The translations under genes and the position numbers were made by a program. This document shows, piece by piece, positions 50,036 to 56,641 of a stretch of 56,641 bases of DNA. The notes below the pieces were generated by a model that was not told the DNA's origin, searched no databases, and saw nothing but the letters and a program-made list of their open reading frames with translations. This stretch comes from Neglectibacter sp. X58 (lineage in GTDB: Bacteria > Bacillota > Clostridia > Oscillospirales > Acutalibacteraceae). Within the stretch, counting starts at the first letter, position 1. Each line of letters starts with the position of its first letter. Where the stretch lies: the NCBI RefSeq assembly GCF_009936035.1, contig NZ_QWEO01000014.1, forward strand, positions 1 through 56,641. Direction: 5' to 3'.

Positions 50036-51256
50036 TCAATCGATCTTTGTTAACAATTCTAAGACGTTCATGCTGAACAGGAACGCCAGGGCAATGATAA
50101 TACTGAGAAAAGCGCAGACTAAAAAGATGCCCTCCATCACAAGGATATCGCCCAGGCCCAGGCTGGTTGCCGCCAGCAGTACAGGCAGGGTGACAACACA
50201 GCCCAAAAGCATCAGCAGGGCGTTTTCCAAAAAGCAGCGCAGGGCGCATAGAAAGCCGGGCCGTCCCAGAGACAGGGCAATCGCGATTTCCCTGCGGGAG
50301 CTGCGCAGCACCAGAAACAGAACGAAAACAATCAATAAAACTATAAGAGATAAAAACGGGGCCTGAAACCACCGGAAAATACGGATATTCTCCTGTATCC
50401 TGTCTGCGGTTTCTATAAACAGCCTGTCGTTGACTTCCAGCGCATTGCCCTCCCGCTCTTTGAAGGAGTCGGGATCAACCTCCTGAAAGCCCGCTTTTTT
50501 CATCCCGGCCTTCCATTCGTTAAGCTGTAAAGGGTCAGCCACTGTCCCCTGAAAGGACGCATACGTATAATCCAAGCCAGCGTCCTGCAAAAAAGACTGA
50601 AGCCAGCGGGCCGGAACTGCCACATCGCTGGCATTGCCCGCAGCAACTTCGCTGGAGACATAAGTACCCGCTACGACCAGACTGGCCTTTCCAACCTCTA
50701 CAAAGCGAAAATGCATGTCATCCTCCTCATATTCCCAGACATACAGAGGAAATTCTATCGTACCGCCCAGGGAAATGCGGTGGCGGGAGGCGTAATCCGT
50801 GCTGATAACGCAGGCAGGCTGATCGCCGGAAAACAAGCTCTCATCCCACCCCTGGGCGTAGGATATCTGTTCCCGTATAAGAGGGGAGAGCAGGCTGCTG
50901 TCGTTAATCCCTATCATAGAGGTGTCGCAATATTGAATAGGCTGCTTCTGGTTCTTTTCATCTATGTTCCCGCCCGCAAGCATGGTGTAGAGGGAGTCAC
51001 TGATGCCCCCGGAAAGCAGGGCCTCTATATGCTTCTGATCGATTTCCAGCCCCGCCTGCCGATTCCCATTCGTGCCGACCACCTGCACGGTTACTGGTAT
51101 CGTTTGCGAAAGGTTCCGCAGTATAGCCTCATTGTTTTGGATGTTCCCCATGTAAAACGCGATACAAAAAATCACTAGAATCCCAAATAAAAAAACCAGA
51201 AAACTTTTCCCTTTATTGCGGTATAAATCCCGCCAAACTTCAGTTAGCGCAAACAT
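50036..51256 (-). CDS. ABC transporter permease, FtsX/MacB-like
   Basis: 406 residues from the ATG at 51256 (CCGGAGGAAT upstream; an upstream in-frame start has no ribosome site). First helix KSFLVFLFGILVIFCIAFYM, an ectodomain of about 240 residues, then helices around ALALVLIVFVLFLVL-like, LLMLLGCVVTLPVLLAA and IFLVCAFLSIIIALAFLF. LSLGRPGFLCALRCFLEN is the coupling loop. First gene of the operon, with its own promoter. Confidence 0.82.
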   Translation of the reverse strand: MFALTEVWRDLYRNKGKSFLVFLFGILVIFCIAFYMGNIQNNEAILRNLSQTIPVTVQVVGTNGNRQAGLEIDQKHIEALLSGGISDSLYTMLAGGNIDEKNQKQPIQYCDTSMIGINDSSLLSPLIREQISYAQGWDESLFSGDQPACVISTDYASRHRISLGGTIEFPLYVWEYEEDDMHFRFVEVGKASLVVAGTYVSSEVAAGNASDVAVPARWLQSFLQDAGLDYTYASFQGTVADPLQLNEWKAGMKKAGFQEVDPDSFKEREGNALEVNDRLFIETADRIQENIRIFRWFQAPFLSLIVLLIVFVLFLVLRSSRREIAIALSLGRPGFLCALRCFLENALLMLLGCVVTLPVLLAATSLGLGDILVMEGIFLVCAFLSIIIALAFLFSMNVLELLTKID

Positions 51257-51295
51257 GATATTCCTCCGGGATGGGCAAACAATAATTTTACACAA

Positions 51296-51325
51296 ATTTT
51301 ACTACCAGTGAATGCTTTTTGTCAA
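51296..51325 (-). promoter_or_regulatory. Promoter of the ABC-protease operon
   Basis: On minus, TTGACA (51325-51320), 18 bases, TAAAAT (51301-51296). The transcript start would be about 33 bases before the first permease gene. It is intact although IS30 debris begins about 130 bases away. Confidence 0.75.
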
Positions 51326-51454
51326 TAGAAAAACCTAAAAAAGCTATCTCCGTTTTCGTTTTATAAAAAAGTATAATGAAACAGGGTAATGAAAAATGGA
51401 AGAAATCCGAGCAAAGATTGACGATATTAAGGCCGAACAGCGGGAACAGCGCAA

Positions 51455-52103
51455 TAAAGGGCGTATCCCTTCGCCTGACGAACGCGGACTTGCCGGAAAA
51501 GCCGAAACGCAAGCGGCCATATCACACCGTTAAAACAGTGAAGCGCGCGCCGAAGGGCGAAAGCATAGAGAAACGCCCCGCCGAAGTGGACACGCGGGAA
51601 GATGTGGGACATTGGGAAATGGACACCGTTTATTCAAAAAAGAAGAGTTCAAAGAAAACCCTTCTTGTGCTGACCGAACGGAAAAGCCGTCTTCCCATTA
51701 TGGAGCTAATGCCAGATCGGACGGCTGAAAGCGTGGTTGCCGCCCTTGACCGTATAGAAAGGCGTTTCGGTTCGCGCCTATTCCGGTTGATCTTCCGAAC
51801 GATCACCGTTGACAACGGCAGGGAATTCGCGGATGTGGAACGGCTGGAACCTTCCGCACTGACGAAGGGAAAGCGCACAGCACAAAGGTTTACTATTGCC
51901 AGCCATACAGCAGTTACGAGCGGGGAAGCAATGAAAACGAAAATAAAATAAAGCGGCGGCACTTCCCGAAAGGAACGGACTTCGGGAAAGTAACCGCCGC
52001 AGAAGTCAAGCGCGTGGAAATCTGGATTGCAAACTATCCGCGTAAAATATTAGGCTGGAAAACATCTGAAATGGTCTTTCGTGCCGCCGTCGCCGCCCTC
52101 TGA
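51455..52103 (+). pseudogene. IS30-family transposase remnant, 5'-truncated and frameshifted
   Basis: The first frame reads NADLPEKPKRKRPYHT, VGHWEMDTVYSKKK (first catalytic Asp) and TITVDNGREFADVE (second Asp). At about 51885 a one-base shift moves the reading to KVYYCQPYSSYERGSNENEN (third residue Glu in NEN) and NYPRKILGWKTSEMVFRAAV, ending in a TGA at 52101-52103. The N-terminal HTH domain is missing. The DDE core is recognisable but the gene cannot make transposase. No inverted repeats could be identified with confidence. Confidence 0.85.
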
Positions 52104-52180
52104 AAAAATATTTCAAATTTTTTCGCATTTGCTCTTGACATTTCCGGCCTGCAAAGATTTTTGACAAGCACAAACCCCAG

Positions 52181-53008
52181 TTAGTATTCCTGCTTCCCTG
52201 TAAGCCGCCGAAAACATTCCTTATAAAGCCCCTCAGTAGTGTGCACGATATCCTTCGGCAGCGCTGGCCCAGGCTCTACTCCATCCAGCCCATTGTCTGT
52301 AAGCCAATCCCGCACGAACTGCTTGTCAAAGCACTTTGGCGATATGCCCGTCCGGTAGTCCTCCGCTGCCCAAAACCGGCTGGAATCCGGTGTGCAAATT
52401 TCATCGCCCAAGGTGAGAGTACCATCTCCATCATACCCAAACTCGAATTTTGCGTCTACAAGGATGATGCCCTTTTGTAAAGCGTGTGCTGCACAGGTTT
52501 CATAAAGAGCAAAGCTGATTTTATAGATTTTTTCTGTCTCATCAGGGCCCAAATCCTGCCGCAGCTTTTCCATTGATATATTTTCATCGTGCCCCGCGCT
52601 GTTCTTTGCCGCAGGCGTCAGGACAGGCTCCGACAGCTTTTCTGCCAGTTGATACTTGTTCCCATTATAACTCCCAGCCGCCTGATACTCTTTCCACAAG
52701 CTGCCAAACATATAGCCCCGCACGATGAATTCGTAAGGCAGCATGTTCAGTTTCTTAACCAAGACTGTGCGCTTTTGGCAGGGCTGGGGCAGCCCCGCAG
52801 GGTTAGCTGAAAGGATGTGGTTTGGCACAATAGCGCGGGTATAATCAAACCAGAAATTGCTAATCTGCGTAAGCGCCACTCCTTTGTCTTTTATAACGGA
52901 GTCCAGGATGACATCGAATGCCGAGATCCTGTCCGTAGCTACGATGGCCAGTTGGCTTTCTCCCGTTTCGTAAACTTCTCTTACTTTGCCGGAAATAATT
53001 TTTTTCAT
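52181..53008 (-). CDS. purC: Phosphoribosylaminoimidazole-succinocarboxamide synthase (SAICAR synthetase)
   Basis: 275 residues. It joins CAIR and aspartate using ATP in purine synthesis. SGKVREVYETGE is the nucleotide loop; ATDRISAFDVILDSVIKDKG, MLPYEFIVRGYMFGSLWKEY, and GDEICTPDSSRFW with DLxD-like KFEFG before it are family marks. It is longer than the usual 235-240 residues, with a C-terminal extension (DKQFVRDWLTDNGLDGVEPG), like the eukaryote-type PurC/Ade1. No other pur gene is nearby. It begins 22 bases after the methyltransferase gene and has a site GGAAAGGGATG. Confidence 0.95.
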   Translation of the reverse strand: MKKIISGKVREVYETGESQLAIVATDRISAFDVILDSVIKDKGVALTQISNFWFDYTRAIVPNHILSANPAGLPQPCQKRTVLVKKLNMLPYEFIVRGYMFGSLWKEYQAAGSYNGNKYQLAEKLSEPVLTPAAKNSAGHDENISMEKLRQDLGPDETEKIYKISFALYETCAAHALQKGIILVDAKFEFGYDGDGTLTLGDEICTPDSSRFWAAEDYRTGISPKCFDKQFVRDWLTDNGLDGVEPGPALPKDIVHTTEGLYKECFRRLTGKQEY

Positions 53009-53030
53009 AGGCTCATCCCTTTCCGAATAC

Positions 53031-53861
53031 TCAGATCACGGCGGTCTGCTTGATAGCGTACAGGGTGTCCATGCAATGCCTATGCGGGGAACCGCCGCTC
53101 ATGCAGTCGAAAATTTTCTCCTCGCAGTGGACGATGAGCCAGTCGGCGTAATAAGTGAAAAGCTCACCGGACACCCATTTATAACGGCCCTCCCGCTGGT
53201 CGGATTCCGTAATGAGGAAGGGCTTCCTCACAAATACGTTCAGGGCATGAAGCCCGGCATCTGTTGTGTGCGCCTGGTAATTTTCCAATATCTCCCGCCG
53301 CAGCTCTTGAGAAATGTAGTGCAGAGAGCCAGAGCAGAACACAATATCAAAATGGCTGTCCAGCCGGAAATCACGCAGATCAGCCCGGAAGAAGTTGATA
53401 TCCACCTGAACCTTTTCGGCAAGGCGTTTTGCCTTGTCCAACCCCAGGCGTGCCGCGTCAAAAGCGGTGACGCTGTACCCATTGCGGGCAAAGAACACCG
53501 CGTTTTTCCCTTCGCCGCAAGCCACATCCAGCAGGCGCAGAGGCTTTATGGGAGGACAAAGCTTCATTATCTCATAACACATAGGAGAGGGCTGCACGCC
53601 CCAATAGTAGCCATCGGCCTTATAGCGTTCTTCATAGTCGGTAATGCGTTTCTGCTCTGCCGCATAGCCCATCAGTTGATCAATGCTGCAGTGCAGGACA
53701 TTGGCCAGCAGCGGCAAAACAGAAGTATCTGGCAAAGAACTTCCATTTTCCCACTTGGAAACAGCCTGAAAGGATACCCTTACCTGTTCGGCCAGTTTCT
53801 CTTGGGTCAACCCCTGCTGCTTACGGAGAGCGTGTATGTTTTTGCCGATTTGATTGCCCAT
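53031..53861 (-). CDS. XRE-type HTH fused to SAM-dependent methyltransferase
   Basis: 276 residues from the ATG at 53861 (CGAAAGGGGCGG upstream). Residues about 1-65 are a lambda-repressor-like HTH (IGKNIHALRKQQGLTQEKLA, FQAVSKWENGSSLPDTSVLP). Residues about 85-260 are a class I methyltransferase with the SAM loop LLDVACGEGKNAVFFARNG and FRADLRDFRLDSHFDIVFCS, like TehB tellurite/thiopurine-type enzymes. The fusion suggests that one protein senses a compound or its own substrate and regulates. The substrate is unknown. It may be co-transcribed with purC. Confidence 0.85.
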   Translation of the reverse strand: MGNQIGKNIHALRKQQGLTQEKLAEQVRVSFQAVSKWENGSSLPDTSVLPLLANVLHCSIDQLMGYAAEQKRITDYEERYKADGYYWGVQPSPMCYEIMKLCPPIKPLRLLDVACGEGKNAVFFARNGYSVTAFDAARLGLDKAKRLAEKVQVDINFFRADLRDFRLDSHFDIVFCSGSLHYISQELRREILENYQAHTTDAGLHALNVFVRKPFLITESDQREGRYKWVSGELFTYYADWLIVHCEEKIFDCMSGGSPHRHCMDTLYAIKQTAVI

Positions 53862-53971
53862 AAAATCCGCCCCTTTCGGGTTAAGTATAACACAAAAGGG
53901 GCGAGCCATGTATAACTTGTTTTTTGAGATGGGCTAAGGATTCAACTGGAGGTAGAATAGGAGTATACGGC

Positions 53972-54037
53972 CTAATACTCCCATGAATAAGGCTGGTTTT
54001 GAACCATCGGATAAAAAAGCAGAAGTTTCGCGTTCAT
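53972..54037 (-). CDS. Possible 21-residue small protein
   Basis: From an ATG at 54037 behind a perfect GGAGG at eight bases: MNAKLLLFYPMVQNQPYSWEY, stop TAG. No homology known to me. Its stop lies in the inverted repeat GGAGTAT...ATACTCC. It might be a leader peptide or the head of a truncated gene. Very uncertain. Confidence 0.25.
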   Translation of the reverse strand: MNAKLLLFYPMVQNQPYSWEY

Positions 54038-54148
54038 TTTGTTTACCTCCGTGGTTTGATTGTGTCTGTATATTACCATGCAAACGCCGTAATTGCAAGA
54101 GGCTAAGGCGCACAAACTTTCGCCTTGATACCTGGTGCATATGCCGGC

Positions 54149-54177
54149 TTGACAAAACCACGCATTTGAGGGATAAT
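54149..54177 (+). promoter_or_regulatory. Promoter of the small XRE gene
   Basis: TTGACA at 54149-54154, 17 bases, GATAAT at 54172-54177, about 28 bases before the ATG. Confidence 0.72.
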
Positions 54178-54205
54178 AGAGTAAAATGGAGAAGGGGCTC
54201 TCATA

Positions 54206-54454
54206 ATGAGGCGTATGACATACAAAGAGGACATGACCCCGATGGACAAGCTCTGCATTGAAAAGGGCATCACCCGGCGGGAGCTGGCGCGGCAGAGCAG
54301 GGTACCGATCCGCACCATAGAGGGCTGGGCCAAGAGGTCGCGCACCAGCCCAAACGTCTATCAGCTCTACAAGGTAGCCCAGGTGCTGGGATGCCAGATA
54401 GAGAACCTGTTGGAATTGGACAGGCTTGAACAGGAGGAAAGCGGCAGGGAATAA
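54206..54454 (+). CDS. Small XRE-family DNA-binding protein
   Basis: 82 residues. IEKGITRRELARQSRVPIRT and IEGWAKRSRTSPNVYQLYKV form a helix-turn-helix, followed by VLGCQIENLLELD. It is the size of a phage or ICE repressor or antitoxin. It has its own promoter and terminator. Candidate operators cannot be picked out. It probably regulates the mobile-element genes next to it or itself. Confidence 0.75.
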   Translation: MRRMTYKEDMTPMDKLCIEKGITRRELARQSRVPIRTIEGWAKRSRTSPNVYQLYKVAQVLGCQIENLLELDRLEQEESGRE

Positions 54455-54457
54455 GTA

Positions 54458-54483
54458 AAGGGGAACCGTTTTCGGTTCCCCTT
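54458..54483. terminator. Bidirectional terminator
   Basis: AAGGGGAACCG pairs perfectly with CGGTTCCCCTT, loop TTTT. Lies between the convergent XRE gene and the coiled-coil gene. Confidence 0.7.
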
Positions 54484-54493
54484 GCGTATTCAT

Positions 54494-54832
54494 TTAGGCC
54501 GTTATATAGTCGTACAATTTGGCTTTCAGGACAATCATCTGGGCCTCCGCCGCCTCGGCCCGGGCCTTGTATTCGTCCCGCTCTTCGGCCAGCTGACCGG
54601 CCTGCACCGTGCACTGGGCCAGCTGCTCTCCCAGATCCTGGGCCTGCTCCACCGGGTTTCCGGAGAAGTCGTTGTCGATGTTCTCCTCCGCGATGTCGAA
54701 TACGCCCCTGAACGCCGTGGCGATGTAGCTGCGCGGTCCCAGGTCGTCCACCATAGCTTTTATCTGCTGAAGGACTTCACGCTCCTGGTCTTTGGTGGCC
54801 ATAGCGGCCTCCGCTGTGTTTTCGATGCACAT
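54494..54832 (-). CDS. Small coiled-coil mobile-element protein
   Basis: 112 residues behind AAGGAGG ten bases upstream of the ATG at 54832; a second ATG at 54802 is possible. The C-terminal half is a coiled coil (VQAGQLAEERDEYKARAEAA). I do not recognise the family. Similar short acidic proteins occur on phages and integrative elements. No signal peptide. Paired convergently with an XRE gene. Confidence 0.5.
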   Translation of the reverse strand: MCIENTAEAAMATKDQEREVLQQIKAMVDDLGPRSYIATAFRGVFDIAEENIDNDFSGNPVEQAQDLGEQLAQCTVQAGQLAEERDEYKARAEAAEAQMIVLKAKLYDYITA

Positions 54833-55203
54833 TTTTGATTTACCTCCTTGATTTTTCTTTCCTGCTCTGTTAAAATCAAGTTAGCCGGGGGCAGGTTTCC
54901 CCGGCCCGCCTTGTTTGAGGCATCGGAGGATAGCGGGGTAACATTGGCGTGTGTACCGCTATCCTAGTTTTTTCACTCCTTCCCGCCTCGGGACTATATG
55001 CAAAAGAAAAAGCACCCGGTTTTTACCGAGTGCTTTTCTAATTGCCTCATTCAGTGGGCAACATCATGGCCAACACGAACGCCGGGCCTACAAAATAGAT
55101 TGTGGCGGGGTTCGTATGACTCTGGTATGTGAGGTGGATACGAAAAAGATATTTTTGCCAAATCGGTGGATGTATATGAACTTTCAATATGCATATATCA
55201 GAT
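54833..55203. other. Gene-free region with several hairpins
   Basis: GCCGGGG...CCCCGGC near 54881-54905; GGATAGCGG/CCGCTATCC (54928-54964) followed by GTTTTTTC, a plus-strand terminator; and AAAAGCAC/GTGCTTTT (55007-55036), usable on both strands. No gene upstream explains the plus-strand terminator, so a small RNA starting near 54840 is possible. No promoter could be fixed. Confidence 0.35.
54928..54974 (+). terminator. Orphan plus-strand terminator
   Basis: Nine-base stem GGATAGCGG/CCGCTATCC with a 19-base loop, then TAGTTTTTT. There is no plus-strand gene immediately before it. Confidence 0.55.
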
Positions 55204-56553
55204 TTAAAATATCTTTTTGATAATGTTCTTTCGACTTTCTAATGGCACTCCAGCTTTTGACATAATTAATAGATAAATAAAACACCTTAATATTCGGTAT
55301 GTAGCGAAATCGACAGGCTCCAATTGCTTTATTGAGCCGTGGGCGATACAATTTCTTGTAGTGCTATATTCTTCAGCAAAACCTGACTGGGGTGGTAATT
55401 GTGAATCAATGCAAATTTATTCCATCTGACAAACCATCTCTGGAGCGAATTCTGTTTCACAAAATGCAAATTTGTCCTTAATTGTTACATCATAATGACT
55501 TATTAAATTCTTAAAGCTACGTAAAGATGAATTCCTCTTATTATTTATGCCATACCCAGATTGCATTACTGCTTTTTCGATAGTATCCAATAATTGATTT
55601 TTGACAGCACGGAATGTCTCATCCTTTTCAGATTTAAAGCTTGAGAAAATATTGTTAAACTCGCCTTCAAAGCTAATTGCAGTTATTAGCCATTTAGCGG
55701 GATCTATTGTTAGCTTGTCTTGACTATCATTTGGAAAAAAGTACGGATTTTAATTACCTGTAGTCCTTCTCTCTGCTACCAAAGAAAACAATCTGGGTAA
55801 AATATTTATATCGAGATCATCAAACGTAATAGTATTCTTGCAACTCGGCTTATAATTCAAATAATCACGTTGGAAAATTACCGCTTTTCCAGATTCAGCA
55901 TATTGACCATCTGGCCTTAGTTTATAAATAACAATGTCCTCCATTGGGATGTCATTTTGAAAATTAGCAAACACCAAGAAGTCTCGTACATACAAGTAAT
56001 ATTTCCCGATATCAGTTGACTTTTTAGGAGATTTAAATGTTATGGACCATTTGGGATTAATCGAAAGCGGAGTATTGTCTTCAAACTTGAGATTAAGCCT
56101 ACTGCTGAATTCAAGGATACATTCAATGTTTTCTCCATCAATAGTACAGGTAAACTCCTGATTTATATCAGACCATTGATTAAGAGATATGCCAGATATT
56201 TTATATAACTGTTCGGATTGAAAATTATAGGCTTTACGCGGCGAGAAAAAAGCTCTTAATGCTGGAGATTGGAACACCAACTTATCATAGCTATCTTCGC
56301 ACCCATAATAAGTCGCATATATTTGAATAGAGAATCTAATACTTTCTTGTATTGCCGCCATTGCACCGCCTAGTCTTTTGCAATAAAGGAAGACAATTTT
56401 TCTATTTGACGTGCTTCCTTCAAGGTAATCAATAGAATCTATACTATCAAACCCACCAAGATATTCATTTTTGGCTCGAACGACTGTAAGAATTCTTCCA
56501 TCCAATACGAAAGGATACTCGCCACCTTTAAAATTGAATTTGCCACAAATCAT
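55204..56553 (-). pseudogene. ApeA/HEPN-like defence protein with two in-frame TAA codons
   Basis: From the ATG at 56553 the frame gives 267 residues (MICGKFNFKGGEYPFVLDGR, IDYLEGSTSNRKIVFLYCKR), resembling an ApeA N-terminal domain, to a TAA at 55752-55750. The same frame continues without shift: NPYFFPNDSQDKLTIDPAKW, then a second TAA at 55419-55417, then FAEEYSTTRNCIAHGSIKQL and on to a final TAA at 55206-55204. TTRNCIAHG contains Arg-x4-His, the HEPN ribonuclease active motif. So 450 codons stay open except for two nonsense codons. ApeA proteins abort phage infection by cutting RNA. AT-rich and probably acquired. Either freshly inactivated or read through. Confidence 0.7.
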
Positions 56554-56641
56554 ATTCCAATTTAACCAATGTCATTAAGTTAGTACGCAAGGACGCACGC
56601 CAAAGGGCCAGGGGGCACAAAAAAGAGCAAAAGGAATTGGG

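Noticed and set aside
51296-51512. 74-codon minus-strand frame upstream of the ABC operon as possible precursor peptide
   Set aside because: It overlaps the promoter and is antisense to the IS30 remnant; no ribosome site or leader-core pattern.
54951-55220. Plus-strand frame of 89 codons right of the coiled-coil gene
   Set aside because: No ribosome site; it runs through a terminator and into the antisense of the HEPN gene end.

Overview
The window looks like chromosome of a gut-type Clostridia bacterium, most likely Oscillospirales/Ruminococcaceae-like. This is an inference from gene families: S-layer-homology proteins, a sigma/DUF4179 pair, PduL, an rpmG-secE-nusG-rplK-rplA cluster and LPXTG pili. 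Core genes are GC-rich. Several AT-rich blocks (280-1009, 1450-2930, 46237-47280, 55204-56553) stand out as acquired DNA.

Layout. 1-4800 is a scrapyard of mobile elements: a transposase end, an SDR gene whose 3' end runs into the antisense of a plasmid/ICE replication gene, a RES-domain gene, and fragments of a MATE pump, an IS200-type transposase and a cell-wall hydrolase. 4913-9089 is a potABCD polyamine transporter behind a consensus promoter. 9198-12679 holds a uracil-DNA glycosylase, PduL, a YhhN-family membrane protein, a hydrolase and a PAS protein. 12758-15518 (minus) is a sigma factor with a DUF4179 membrane partner. 15883-20873 holds two S-layer-homology proteins (one with a GH3 hexosaminidase) around a DUF2089-DUF4097 pair. 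21081-22550 is a two-domain polyphosphate kinase 2.

22652-42896 (minus) is one large surface-structure region. In transcription order it encodes a coiled-coil protein, signal peptidase I, a giant LPKTG adhesin with Cys/His repeats and a fibro-slime domain, an LPSTG pilin, a class C sortase, a secreted DUF5979-like protein, two TasA/camelysin-like proteins, a VKTGD-anchored protein, a MucBP-like membrane protein, a SipW-type signal peptidase, a class B sortase, a transglutaminase-like lipoprotein, then a GspF/PilC protein, four pseudopilin-like proteins and PilT. Sortase pili, SipW/TasA-like fibres and a type IV pilus-like system are thus side by side, and I think this is the most interesting biology here.

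43521-45780 is the ribosomal/transcription cluster. 46237-51256 is a promoter-driven operon of an ABC exporter (ATPase and two FtsX-like permeases) with a subtilisin-like protease. The right end has an IS30 remnant, purC, an HTH-methyltransferase fusion, small mobile-element genes, and an ApeA/HEPN-like defence gene interrupted by two in-frame TAA codons with no frameshift.

Dispersed between genes are several repeat families: two MITE-like elements of about 165 bp with perfect terminal inverted repeats, a REPIN-like element, and a leader repeat whose hairpin shows compensatory changes between copies and whose 3' end lies at start codons. All calls come from reading the sequence; no database search was possible.
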